From the NCBI GenBank assembly GCA_003158735.1, contig PMLB01000244.1, positions 31,921 through 71,955 of the forward strand: a DNA stretch of 40,035 bases, written 5' to 3'. How positions within the stretch are numbered: position 1 is the stretch's first letter; each line of letters begins with the position of its first letter. Source of the stretch: Myxococcales bacterium. GTDB taxonomy: Bacteria > Myxococcota_A > Polyangia > Fen-1088. Below, one piece after another: positions 7,566-16,033 of this stretch. The position numbers were made by a program, and so were the translations under genes. The notes under the pieces were generated by a model. That model ran no database searches. It was not told the DNA's origin and was given only the letters and a program-made list of their open reading frames with translations.

Positions 7566-8704
7566 TACGCGACGTCATTCCCTGGCGCAACCGCCGGCAG
7601 ATGCACGGTGAAGGTCGTGCCCACATCGGGCTGGCTCGCCACCGTCACGTCGCCCCCATACAGGGTGGCCAGCTTGCGCAAAATCGACAGCCCCAACCCG
7701 CTGCCCAGGATGTTGCGGGTCTTGGCGTTCTTGATGCGCACGAATTCGCCGAAGAGCTTGGCGGTTTCTTCCTTGGTCATGCCGATGCCCGTGTCTTTCA
7801 CCACCATGGTCACGCCAGCGGGCCCGTCCGACACGGTCACGTCCACCCGGCCGCTATCGCGGTTGTACTTCACCGCATTGGACACCAGATTGTTGAGCAT
7901 AATCTCGATCTCGCCCCGATCCGCCTGCAACGCCACGGGGCCGGGCGCGTGCAACTCCAAACTGATGCTTCGCTCCTGCGCCGCGGGCAGCGCGGTCTCG
8001 ATCGCAGCACGCGCCACCTCGACCAGGTCGACCGGGGTAAATTCGCGCGCCTTCTGACCCGACTCGATGCGGGTCAGGTCGAGCAAATCGACAATCAGCT
8101 TCCGCATGCCGTCGAGGCGCACCAAGCTGCGGTCCACGGCGCGCTTCGCGGTCTCCGGATCCGTCGCCGCGCCTTCCTGCAAGAGCCGCAGGTAGCCTTC
8201 CACTGCCACGAGAGGCGCCTTGAGCTCGTGCACCAGCACGGACAGGAACTGAAAACGAACCTGGCGCTTCTCTTGCGCCAACTTGCGGGCCTGCCAGCGC
8301 AAGACGTGGTGGCGGGCTGCCTTGCGAACCGCGTCCCGCAACTCCTCCGGAGTGAAGGGCTTGGCCAGAAAATCGAAAGCCCCGCGCTTGGTGGCGCTGA
8401 CCGCGACATCCAGCGATGCGTAGGCCGTGATCATGATAACCAGCGCGTCGTCGCGTCTTTGATTGAGCCGCTCCAGCACATCGAGGCCGGACATTCCCGG
8501 CAGCTTGTGGTCGAGCAAGACAATGTCGAACTTGCTCGTCTCCATCTTCTCCAACCCCTCCTCGCCGCTCTCCGCATGCGCAACTTCCAGGCAAACCTGT
8601 TCGTCGGTGTCGGGCAGCGCCACACGAAACCCGTCGAGCACACGCGACACCCCGGCCCGCATCCCGGCTTCGTCGTCTATGACCAACACACGCAAAGTGT
8701 CCAT
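7565..8704 (-). CDS. Receiver-histidine kinase protein of the hydrogenase cluster
   Basis: The product has 379 residues from the ATG at 8704, which has a GGAGG ribosome-binding site 8 bases upstream; the frame stays open to 8839 but the added residues are not conserved-looking. Residues 4-122 form a CheY-like receiver with Asp10/Asp11, phospho-acceptor Asp65, Thr93 and Lys115. A short helical linker leads to a HisKA domain with the H-box VHELKAPL (His159), then an HATPase_c domain with DTGIGMTKEE and GSGLGLSI. No DNA-binding, sensor or membrane domain is present. It follows the HydS-like sensor kinase by 109 bp and precedes hydG with a 1-base overlap, so it probably takes phosphate from that kinase and passes the signal on. 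The final output regulator is not in this window. Confidence 0.9.
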   Translation of the reverse strand: MDTLRVLVIDDEAGMRAGVSRVLDGFRVALPDTDEQVCLEVAHAESGEEGLEKMETSKFDIVLLDHKLPGMSGLDVLERLNQRRDDALVIMITAYASLDVAVSATKRGAFDFLAKPFTPEELRDAVRKAARHHVLRWQARKLAQEKRQVRFQFLSVLVHELKAPLVAVEGYLRLLQEGAATDPETAKRAVDRSLVRLDGMRKLIVDLLDLTRIESGQKAREFTPVDLVEVARAAIETALPAAQERSISLELHAPGPVALQADRGEIEIMLNNLVSNAVKYNRDSGRVDVTVSDGPAGVTMVVKDTGIGMTKEETAKLFGEFVRIKNAKTRNILGSGLGLSILRKLATLYGGDVTVASQPDVGTTFTVHLPAVAPGNDVA

Positions 8705-8813
8705 GGGGCCTGCCTCCAGGTTCTCGGCAATCATGTCTTGTTTCAATGCTGTTTTCATGGGCAGGGGACACTCCGCACTTCTTCCCCGAGAGATTGTCTT
8801 GGCAACGTGGCCG

Positions 8814-10871
8814 TCAGCGAACGTCCTCGCGTCCGTCACCTTCCGGTTGCGAGAAGCTCATGGATTCGTCGCGCTGCTCGAAGCGCGGCAGGGTCACGGT
8901 AAAGGTCGTGCCGGTGGGCCCGGCCGACAGGTCGGAGTTCGACTTGAGCCTGATGTTGCCCCGGTGCATCTTGACGATGCCGTAGCTCACCGCCAGGCCC
9001 AGCCCAGTGCCACGCCCCATCTGCTTGGTGGTGAAGAAAGGCTCAAACACGCGCTTGATGTTCTCTTTGGGGATTCCCACCCCTGTGTCTTCGACTGCAA
9101 ACAGGACCTGTTCATCGCTAAATGCGCTGCGCACGGTGAGGCGACCGCCTGCGGGCATGGCCGCCACAGCGTTGATCAACAGATTGGTGAGGACTTGCCT
9201 GATCTGGTCCGCATCCAGGTCGGCCGAGGCGGCGGGATCTTGATGCTCGACCACGACCTCGATACCAGCAGGCGCCACCACGCCGCGCAGCGAGCGTTCC
9301 ACCAAGTCGGCAATCTTGGTCGGCAGCAAGACGACCTTGTTCTGACGGGCGAAGTTGAGCAGTCCCGAGACGATCTTCTTGCAGCGGTCGGCCTGCTCGA
9401 CAATCATCGCCACGTCCTTCGCCTGAGGTGAATCCCGGTCGCTGGCTTCGAGCAGAAGGTGTGCGTAGAGCAGCACGACGCCGAGCGGGTTGTTCACCTC
9501 ATGCGCAATACCGGCGGCCAACTGACCCATGCTGGCCAGTTTCTCCGCCTGGACCAGGGCTTGTTGCGTGCTGGCCAGTTTGGTGTTGGACAGGTCCAGC
9601 TTCTGCACCGCGTTCTTCAGTCGCTCGATGGTGTAGGGCAGGCACATTTCGTCTTCGGCCAGTCCGCGCAAGATGGCCACCGCGTGGGCGCGACAAGTGT
9701 CGTAGCCACAGGCCCCACAATTCAATTCATCGTCGGGACCGAATTTCCCCATCTCGATCATGACCCTGCGGATCTCGTCCGGAACTGGGGTGGGCAGGGT
9801 CTGGCTGACGGTCTGGAAGCTGCGGCCCAAGGGCAGGTCCCGCAATTGCTCCATCTCGGTCGACCACGCCGAGCGATCAAAACCGGCCTGCTGGCTTTCC
9901 ACATGACGGCTGATCTGCGCACGCCGGGCAAACGGCGGCAGCGCCACGCTCATCCCAGCACCCATCACGCAGCCTCCGCGGCAGCAGAGCAACTCGAGCA
10001 AATGGGCGTTGAGCTGACCGGCCGAAAACTCCTGCAAAGCCTCGGGGAAGGCCGAGCGCCCGTCGGCCGACACCACGTCGGTGGAGGTCAGATCCTCGTC
10101 AATGCCCGCGGTCTGCAGGCTTCCGCGCGGCAAGGGGAATACCCCTCCCATGCCCGCGCGAGGCGGGTCGAAGTCGGACAGGACCACGTCGTCCCCGCCA
10201 CTCCCAGCGGATTCCAGCATGTCTCGCAGCTCTCGGAAGGTGAGGACCGCCTCGATGCGGTCCGGGCCGGTCAGTGTGGCTGCTTCGCCCTTCTTGGCGA
10301 TGCACGGCCCGATGAACACAATCTTCGTGTCAGCGCCGTAACGCGCCCGCAAGGCCCGCGCCGTGGCCAACATGGGCGACGCGATGGGGGCCAGATGGGG
10401 CACCAGGTCCGGGTGATAGCGCTCGACGAAGTTGACGATGGCTGGACAGGCGGTGGCGATGAAACTTTCGCCCCGCCGCTGGGCCAGAAGCTCGCGATAG
10501 GCGCGGGCCACCAGATCGGCGCCGAACGCCACCTCACACACCAGCGAGAAGCCAAGCTTGCGCAGCGATCCCACCATGTGCCGCACATCACGACCGCCGA
10601 TCTCCGCCGGGAAACTGGGTGCTACACACGCCGCCACGCGCGCGCCGCTGCGCAGAAGCCCATTCACTTCCTCGACCGAGCTGAGCACGCGCTTGGCACC
10701 CTGACTGCACACCAGCACGCACGACCCGCAACCAATACAACGCGAAGGAATGACCTCGGCCTGCCCTCCTGCGATGCGGATGGCCTTGGCCGGGCACTCA
10801 CGCACGCAGGTGTAGCAGACGCGACACCGCTCCCGAATCGTGCTGACCAGAGAGAGGTCGGTGGGCTTCAT
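8814..10871 (-). CDS. HydS-like [FeFe]-hydrogenase sensor domain fused to a histidine kinase
   Basis: The 685-residue protein combines a sensory hydrogenase with a kinase. Two [4Fe-4S] ferredoxin motifs come first (Cys16, 19, 22, 26 and Cys45, 48, 51, 55). The H-cluster-like domain follows: L1 TACPAIV with Cys142, L2 GPCIAKK with Cys190, and L3 CCRGGC with Cys297 and Cys301, so all four cluster-ligating Cys are kept. The proton-relay Cys of catalytic enzymes (TSCCP) is Ala141, as in sensory HydS proteins. Next comes a 4-Cys FeS domain (Cys385, 388, 393, 410; CGACGYDTC), then HisKA (His457 in AGIAHEVNNP) and HATPase_c (DTGVGIPKEN, GRGTGLGLAV). There are no membrane segments. Its ATG overlaps the rex stop (ATGA). 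It probably senses H2 or redox state and phosphorylates the neighbouring receiver-kinase. Confidence 0.93.
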   Translation of the reverse strand: MKPTDLSLVSTIRERCRVCYTCVRECPAKAIRIAGGQAEVIPSRCIGCGSCVLVCSQGAKRVLSSVEEVNGLLRSGARVAACVAPSFPAEIGGRDVRHMVGSLRKLGFSLVCEVAFGADLVARAYRELLAQRRGESFIATACPAIVNFVERYHPDLVPHLAPIASPMLATARALRARYGADTKIVFIGPCIAKKGEAATLTGPDRIEAVLTFRELRDMLESAGSGGDDVVLSDFDPPRAGMGGVFPLPRGSLQTAGIDEDLTSTDVVSADGRSAFPEALQEFSAGQLNAHLLELLCCRGGCVMGAGMSVALPPFARRAQISRHVESQQAGFDRSAWSTEMEQLRDLPLGRSFQTVSQTLPTPVPDEIRRVMIEMGKFGPDDELNCGACGYDTCRAHAVAILRGLAEDEMCLPYTIERLKNAVQKLDLSNTKLASTQQALVQAEKLASMGQLAAGIAHEVNNPLGVVLLYAHLLLEASDRDSPQAKDVAMIVEQADRCKKIVSGLLNFARQNKVVLLPTKIADLVERSLRGVVAPAGIEVVVEHQDPAASADLDADQIRQVLTNLLINAVAAMPAGGRLTVRSAFSDEQVLFAVEDTGVGIPKENIKRVFEPFFTTKQMGRGTGLGLAVSYGIVKMHRGNIRLKSNSDLSAGPTGTTFTVTLPRFEQRDESMSFSQPEGDGREDVR

Positions 10872-11548
10872 GGCGAGCCCGGGGGCTTGGCCGTCGCCTG
10901 CCTCCTCGCAAAGAACGCCACCTTCTCCAACGTGACGCCGATGTCGATGTGCTCGACGTACACGTCCGGCGGCAGGCGCAAGCGGACATCGGCGAAATTG
11001 AGCAGGCTGCGCACCCCCGCTTCGACCAGGGTGTCAGCCACGCTTTGCGCAGCCGCGGCCGGCACGGCAATCATGGCGACGTTGATTCCCTTGTCACGCA
11101 TGACCGTCCGGGCCTCGCTGATGTGATACGACGGACAACCGTTGATCATGCGATCCACCTTGGCCGGATCGATGTCAAACGCGGCGACAATCTGGAGCAG
11201 CGGTCGGCGGCCCAAAAAATATGCAAACAGGGCGCGGCCGAGGTTTCCGACCCCCACCAGCGCCACAGACTGCGTGGTGGCGGGGTCCAGAAATACCCCA
11301 ATCCGTTCTTCCAGAATCACGACTTCGTACCCGCGCGTCGGGCTGCCTTCGTAGCGCACGTTCATGAGATCGCGCCGCAGCTGCTCTGGCGTCACGTCTG
11401 CGAGTACCGCAAGCTGATGCGAAAATACATAGCGCGTGCCCGAGAAAGCCAGGTCCCGCAGGATGCGCCGATAGAGAATAAGCCGCACCACGACCAGCTC
11501 TGACACCGTCTTCCTGCCCACATTCCTGCGTGCCTGGTTGATTGTCAT
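10868..11548 (-). CDS. rex: Redox-sensing transcriptional repressor Rex
   Basis: The 226-residue product is the usual Rex length. The N-terminal winged-helix domain (about 12-90) contains SELVVVRLILYRRIL and the recognition region VTPEQLRRDLMNV. The Rossmann domain carries the NAD(H)-binding GVGNLGRAL (about 121-129) and the acidic FDIDPAK after the second strand. Rex binds DNA when NAD+ dominates and is released by NADH, so it derepresses fermentation and hydrogenase genes under reducing conditions. It heads the hydrogenase cluster, overlaps the sensor kinase gene by ATGA, and has a candidate Rex operator in its own promoter. A second operator lies before the NuoE-like gene. Both identity and role are well supported by sequence and context. 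Confidence 0.96.
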   Translation of the reverse strand: MTINQARRNVGRKTVSELVVVRLILYRRILRDLAFSGTRYVFSHQLAVLADVTPEQLRRDLMNVRYEGSPTRGYEVVILEERIGVFLDPATTQSVALVGVGNLGRALFAYFLGRRPLLQIVAAFDIDPAKVDRMINGCPSYHISEARTVMRDKGINVAMIAVPAAAAQSVADTLVEAGVRSLLNFADVRLRLPPDVYVEHIDIGVTLEKVAFFARRQATAKPPGSP

Positions 11549-11567
11549 GGTTGTGAATTCCAGAACG

Positions 11568-11585
11568 CTGTTATGCGTTTCACAG
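11568..11585 (-). promoter_or_regulatory. Candidate Rex operator in the rex promoter
   Basis: On the minus strand CTGTGAAACGCATAACAG matches TTGTGAAnnnnTTCACAA at 10 of 14 fixed positions. One half is identical to a half of the stronger site at 1966-1983. It starts 4 bp downstream of the candidate -10 box, the same geometry as at the NuoE-like gene. A further isolated TTGTGAA half-site lies at 11551-11557 next to the start codon. This suggests autoregulation by Rex. Confidence 0.6.
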
Positions 11586-11589
11586 CGAT

Positions 11590-11620
11590 ATCATATGAGC
11601 GCTCGGGCATGAGAAGTCAA
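11590..11620 (-). promoter_or_regulatory. Candidate promoter of the rex/hydrogenase-maturation operon
   Basis: On the minus strand TTGACT (11615-11620) and TATGAT (11590-11595) form good -35 and -10 boxes. The 19-bp spacer is longer than ideal. The Rex-like palindrome follows 4 bp after the -10. The rex start codon lies about 40 bp downstream. Confidence 0.5.
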
Positions 11621-11755
11621 GAATAATCCAGAGAGGTTTTCCTAGTGCGGTGGCCTACATTTGGATGTTGGATCCGCAAAATATTGTGAGCCACTGACCA
11701 GAGAAACATCACTTCTACATAGAACAGCCATATTTTTGAGAAGTTGAGGAGAAAC

Positions 11756-13465
11756 ATGCCTACCACGCGATGTGTTTCGCTGCTCCCATTGTTCGCGCTC
11801 GCCGGCCTGATGGCCTGCTCGGGAGCTGGCGCTCCGCAGAATGGTGGCACCGGCGGAACAGGGAATCCAGTCGGCGGCACGACCAGTGCCGGGGGATCGG
11901 CAATCACGGGCGGCGCATCGGCCACGGGTGGCGTAATCGCTCCTGGCGGCACCCCGGACACGGGCGGTGTCACCGTTCCCGGCGGCACGCCGGACACGGG
12001 CGGTGTTTCTGCGCCCGGCGGCACCCCGGACACCGGTGGTGTTTCCGCTCCCGGCGGCGTCTCCGCTCCTGGCGGCGCAACTATCACAGGTGGCACCTCC
12101 AAGACCGGCGGGACGACAGCCACGGGCGGGACCTCCAAGACCGGCGGCACCACGGCCACCGGCGGCCTCACAACTTCGAGCAGCACTACGGTAGGAGGCA
12201 GCACCGCCTCGACCGGCGGCGCGGCGGGTGGGAAAGGCGGATCACTAGCACCGGGCGGCACTTCTGGCTCTGCGGGCAAGACCGCGTCCGGAGGCACCAG
12301 CGCGGCTGGTGGAAGCGCTGCTGGCGGCTCGACTGGCACGACCGCGCCCGTTGGCGGGGGCGATACGATCCCTGCTGGCTATCCCGCTCCTACCGCCGCG
12401 AACTACGCTATTTGCAAGTCGACGGTGCCGGTTTCTGGGGGCAGCGGTAGCTACTGTCCGGGCGGCGGTTTCGGGCCGGCCTGCACCGAGTGCCTCTTCG
12501 GAGGTGCCACCTACAACAATACGATGAGCGCGACCGCGGATGCGACCTCGGAGGCGGGAAACTACGCCGTGACCGTCACCTTGGGCGGGGCGGCGACTGA
12601 CACCTCGATCTATATTGGTACGGAATCAAATCGAAACCTTCTGGCGCTTACCACCATTCCAGCGGGCAAGACTTTGGAGTATGCCTTCGCCGTCAATGTG
12701 CGCGCGCTGGAGGGGCAGCCAGACGAATCAAACGCGGCGGGAGGCTATCCGGGACTCGACTTGTTCTTCTCCGGCCCAACCACCCCGCCGGTAACCGCGA
12801 TTGGCTATGCCTTGGTCACGGCGGACACCAAGCCGGTCATGGTGTATATGGCCAGCGACTCCACCGAGTGCGACCAGACCAGCTCGGCTTTCGGTGGCTG
12901 GGGTCAAATGTTCCCCGCGTATTTCCACGCTCCGATTGATGTCGCCAACTATGGCGATAGCGGTGAAAGCTCTTCATCGTTCTATGGAAATTCGAAGATG
13001 TGGGGCGCCATCAAGAAGGCATGGGTTCCGGGCGACTGGGCGATTGTCCAATTCGGTCACAACGACAAGACCGTAACGGATGTTCAAGTGCAGGCGAACC
13101 TGACGAAGTATGTGAACGACGCGCAGGCCGCGAAGGTCAACATCATTCTGGTTTCACCTCCCGCTCGCGCGGGCAGCATTCCGGTAGGTTCTCAAACCGG
13201 CACCAACGGCGGCCTTAATGGCCTTCATGCAGCGTCGGCACAAGCAGCCGCTGCGGCCGCCAACCCGCCCGTGCCTTTCATCGACCTCACGGCCCTCTCG
13301 ACCGCCTGGTACAATACTCTCCCAGACATGACTACCCTTCACAGTTACAAGGCGGACCATTCTGACACGACGCATACTGACATGGAAGGTGGCTACAAAC
13401 TCGCTGGCCTCGTGGCAAAAGCGATCAAGGACCAGAACATCGGGCTGGCCCAGTATCTGAGGTAG
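11756..13465 (+). CDS. Rhamnogalacturonan-acetylesterase-like (GDSL/CE12) lipoprotein, copy A
   Basis: The product has 569 residues. The ATG at 11756 follows AGGAG. The signal peptide ends in the lipobox GLMAC, so the protein should be lipidated and exported. Residues of about 25-205 are a Gly/Thr-rich linker with repeated PDTGGV and SKTGGT units. A beta-rich domain (AGNYAVTVTLGG to GLDLFFSG) of the type found N-terminal to CE12 esterases follows. The SGNH hydrolase domain has Ser369 (ASDSTECDQ), GHND at 434-437 and the D537-T-T-H540 pair. The family removes acetyl groups from rhamnogalacturonan in pectin. The first block reads SDS instead of the usual GDS. It is the first of three paralogues on this strand and diverges from rex. 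Confidence 0.83.
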   Translation: MPTTRCVSLLPLFALAGLMACSGAGAPQNGGTGGTGNPVGGTTSAGGSAITGGASATGGVIAPGGTPDTGGVTVPGGTPDTGGVSAPGGTPDTGGVSAPGGVSAPGGATITGGTSKTGGTTATGGTSKTGGTTATGGLTTSSSTTVGGSTASTGGAAGGKGGSLAPGGTSGSAGKTASGGTSAAGGSAAGGSTGTTAPVGGGDTIPAGYPAPTAANYAICKSTVPVSGGSGSYCPGGGFGPACTECLFGGATYNNTMSATADATSEAGNYAVTVTLGGAATDTSIYIGTESNRNLLALTTIPAGKTLEYAFAVNVRALEGQPDESNAAGGYPGLDLFFSGPTTPPVTAIGYALVTADTKPVMVYMASDSTECDQTSSAFGGWGQMFPAYFHAPIDVANYGDSGESSSSFYGNSKMWGAIKKAWVPGDWAIVQFGHNDKTVTDVQVQANLTKYVNDAQAAKVNIILVSPPARAGSIPVGSQTGTNGGLNGLHAASAQAAAAAANPPVPFIDLTALSTAWYNTLPDMTTLHSYKADHSDTTHTDMEGGYKLAGLVAKAIKDQNIGLAQYLR

Positions 13466-13508
13466 TAATTTGCGAGCCTGCCGCCCCCCCAACAACATGA
13501 GGACAAAC

Positions 13509-15131
13509 ATGACCACCAAGCGACGTCTTTCACTGCTCCCGTTGTTCACGCTAGCCGGCGTGATGGCCTGCTCTTTGAATTCCGGAACACCCCAGGGGGG
13601 CAATACTGGTGGAACCACGACGGCAGGCGGAACGCAAGGGCCGGGTGGTGGCACGACCGCTGTCGGGGGATCGATAGCTACGGGTGGTGTCTCCTCTCCA
13701 GGGGGCGCAACCGACACCGGCGGGATCTCCTCGCCCGCCGGCTCGATGGACACCGGTGGTGTGGCCGACACCGGCGGGGTCTCCTCGCCCGCCGGCTCGA
13801 AGGACACCGGTGGCGCAGCCGACACCGGCGGGGTCTCCTCGCCCGCCGGCGCAACGGACACAGGCGGATCCACACCTTCGGGCGGCACTTCTGTAGCCGG
13901 TGGGAAAACTTCGACCGGAGGTGCTGCGGGCGGGAAAGGTGGCTCACTAGCACCGGGCGGCACTTCTGGCTCTGCAGGCAAGACCGCGTCCGGAGGCACC
14001 ACGGGATCGACCGGCGGAACCACGGGCGCGGCCGGCGCGGCCGGCGCGGCCGGTGCCCCTCCGCCATCGACCGGAATCCCGGCGGGATATCCCGCGCCCA
14101 CCGCGGACAACTACGCCAAGTGCCAGAAGGTAGCGATAGGCACCAATGATGCGTGCGGCGGCCAGCCCAGCGGGAATATCTGCATCGAATGCCTCTTCGG
14201 TGGCACCGACTACAACCCCTCTGAAACCACTCCCACGGCAGCCGCGACGAGCGCGGCGGGAAATTATGTCGTGACCGTGCAACTGGGCGGCGCTGCGGCC
14301 GGTGACACATATGTCAGTGCGGAATCGACGCGAGGCATGTTGAAGTCCGTAGCCACCACCGCCGGCCAGTCGCTGGAGTACGCATTCGTGGTCAATGTGC
14401 GCGCGATGGAGGGGCAGCCAAAGCATGCCGGCGGGCCGGGCGGATACCCAGGGCTGGATTTGTTCTTCTCCGGCAAGAACCCGGAGGTTACCGCCATCGG
14501 ATACGCCCTGGCCACGACGGCGACCAAGCCGATCATGGTCTATGTCGCGGGCGACTCCACGACTTGCGACCAGACCGGTGGCGCCTTCGGGGGCTGGGCG
14601 CAAATGCTACCTGAGTACTTCGGTCCCCCGGTTGGGATTGCCAACTATGCCAACAGCGGCGCCGCATCCGGCGACTATGGCTTCTGGGGCGACATCTCGT
14701 CGCGCTGGACCACAGGAGACTGGATCATCATCCAGTTTGGACACAACGATAAAACAGACTCAGACGCGACGGTCGAGGCGAACCTCACGCCCCATGTGAC
14801 AGCTGCACTCGCCGCAGGTGTCCACCCGATTATGGTGTCTCCTCCCGCTCGCCTCCAGGGTATTCCGGTACCCGATCAGTCCAGCCTTCATGCTGCCGCT
14901 CTCAAGGCGGTCGCAACTGCCAACAACGTGCCATTCATAGATCTCACCGCCCTCTCGACTGCCTTCTACAACGCTTCTGGTATGACCCAGACACAAGCGC
15001 TGCAAGCGTACCATGCGGACGGGAAAGACGTAACGCACACCAGCTTGCCGGGTGGAGAGATGCTGGCTGGTCTTGTCGCCAAAGCCATCAAGGACCAGAA
15101 TATCGGACTCGCCCCGTACTTGAGGCAGTAG
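13509..15131 (+). CDS. Rhamnogalacturonan-acetylesterase-like (GDSL/CE12) lipoprotein, copy B
   Basis: The product has 540 residues from the ATG at 13509, which follows GAGGA; an ATG at 13497 adds four residues and is less well placed. The lipoprotein signal ends in GVMAC. The linker of about 200 residues is built from SSPAGS, DTGG and VADTGGV repeats. The conserved beta-rich module and the SGNH hydrolase follow, with Ser350 in the canonical GDSTTCDQ, then GHND, and the Asp507/His510 pair in DVTH. Pectin deacetylation at the cell surface is the family-based expectation. Parts of the linker are almost identical in DNA to copy A (compare 12238-12300 with 13931-13995), which points to recent duplication or gene conversion. 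It lies 43 bp behind copy A and may be co-transcribed with it. Confidence 0.83.
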   Translation: MTTKRRLSLLPLFTLAGVMACSLNSGTPQGGNTGGTTTAGGTQGPGGGTTAVGGSIATGGVSSPGGATDTGGISSPAGSMDTGGVADTGGVSSPAGSKDTGGAADTGGVSSPAGATDTGGSTPSGGTSVAGGKTSTGGAAGGKGGSLAPGGTSGSAGKTASGGTTGSTGGTTGAAGAAGAAGAPPPSTGIPAGYPAPTADNYAKCQKVAIGTNDACGGQPSGNICIECLFGGTDYNPSETTPTAAATSAAGNYVVTVQLGGAAAGDTYVSAESTRGMLKSVATTAGQSLEYAFVVNVRAMEGQPKHAGGPGGYPGLDLFFSGKNPEVTAIGYALATTATKPIMVYVAGDSTTCDQTGGAFGGWAQMLPEYFGPPVGIANYANSGAASGDYGFWGDISSRWTTGDWIIIQFGHNDKTDSDATVEANLTPHVTAALAAGVHPIMVSPPARLQGIPVPDQSSLHAAALKAVATANNVPFIDLTALSTAFYNASGMTQTQALQAYHADGKDVTHTSLPGGEMLAGLVAKAIKDQNIGLAPYLRQ

Positions 15132-15355
15132 TTCGCCGTTCCTCACCCACCCGCAGCAGCGCGCGGATGCGCTGTTTTCAAATGTGGAGACACGCTAGAC
15201 GCACTTCTCTGTCGCAAGGAGGTTGTGACTTCAATCCCTCGAAAAACTGTTTCAACCCCACGCTGCAGAACCTGGGCTTGCGGATCCGAAGCGTGTAGAC
15301 TGTGACCGTCTCGGCAAACGAGCAGCATGTCGTGTCGACAGAAAGGGCACTATCG

Positions 15356-15979
15356 ATGAGCACCTCCAGTATCCGAATCTTCACTTTGGCCTTGATGGCC
15401 GCACCACTCTGTTCGTTGGGCTGTGGCAGCGGCGCCTCCGGAAGTCCTACGGTCAATTGCACCGTTAGCAACTGGACTATCACCGCCGCCGCCTATCCCA
15501 GCGGCCTCACCTTGACCAGCAAATGCAGCCCCTACACGGTTGACGATATCACAGTAAAAGACGGCGGCGTGCTCACCATCGAGGCGGGCGCCACGCTGAA
15601 ATTCAGTGACAACACGACGATCTTCGTTGGACAGTCGGGCACGGGCAAGCTCCTAGTCAACGGAACGGCGCAGAACCCGGTTACTCTGACCACTCAACCC
15701 AATCTTCAATTGCCTGGAGGTTGGTATGGACTTGATTTCTACCAAGGCACGGCGAGCGGATCGCACGTGACCTACACCACGATCGACTACGCAGGGGGCA
15801 ACTTCGACGGAGCCATCGTCGTCGAGAGCGCCTTGCCCGCAGGTACATTGACCCTGGATCACTTGACCATCGACAACAACGACACTGCAGATGGCGCGGT
15901 CCCGATTCTGATGCGCGACGGATCGCCGACTATCGCGTGCACCAACTGTGCCGCCGACGGCACCCAACTCACTCACTAA
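15356..15979 (+). CDS. Small predicted beta-helix lipoprotein
   Basis: The product has 207 residues from the ATG at 15356, which has AAGGG 8 bases upstream; a GTG at 15302 would extend it before the signal sequence and is unlikely. The signal peptide ends in a lipoprotein-like CSLGC. The mature part shows regular short strands (GGVLTIEAGATLKFSDNTTI, GKLLVNGTAQNPVTLT, SHVTYTTIDYAGG, LTLDHLTIDNN) typical of a right-handed parallel beta-helix, a fold common in polysaccharide-binding or -cleaving proteins. At about 190 mature residues it is short for an enzyme and I see no catalytic motif. It sits between two CE12-like genes, so a role in surface polysaccharide binding is possible. It has no Gly/Thr linker, unlike its neighbours. 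Confidence 0.7.
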   Translation: MSTSSIRIFTLALMAAPLCSLGCGSGASGSPTVNCTVSNWTITAAAYPSGLTLTSKCSPYTVDDITVKDGGVLTIEAGATLKFSDNTTIFVGQSGTGKLLVNGTAQNPVTLTTQPNLQLPGGWYGLDFYQGTASGSHVTYTTIDYAGGNFDGAIVVESALPAGTLTLDHLTIDNNDTADGAVPILMRDGSPTIACTNCAADGTQLTH

Positions 15980-16033
15980 GTAGATAGACCCATATAGTGC
16001 TGCCATTGCCCCTCTAACAACAAGAGGACCACC

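Noticed and set aside
11617-12339. Pro/Val-rich antisense frames opposite the CE12-like genes
   Set aside because: They are complements of the Gly/Thr linker codons and recur only because those linkers repeat.
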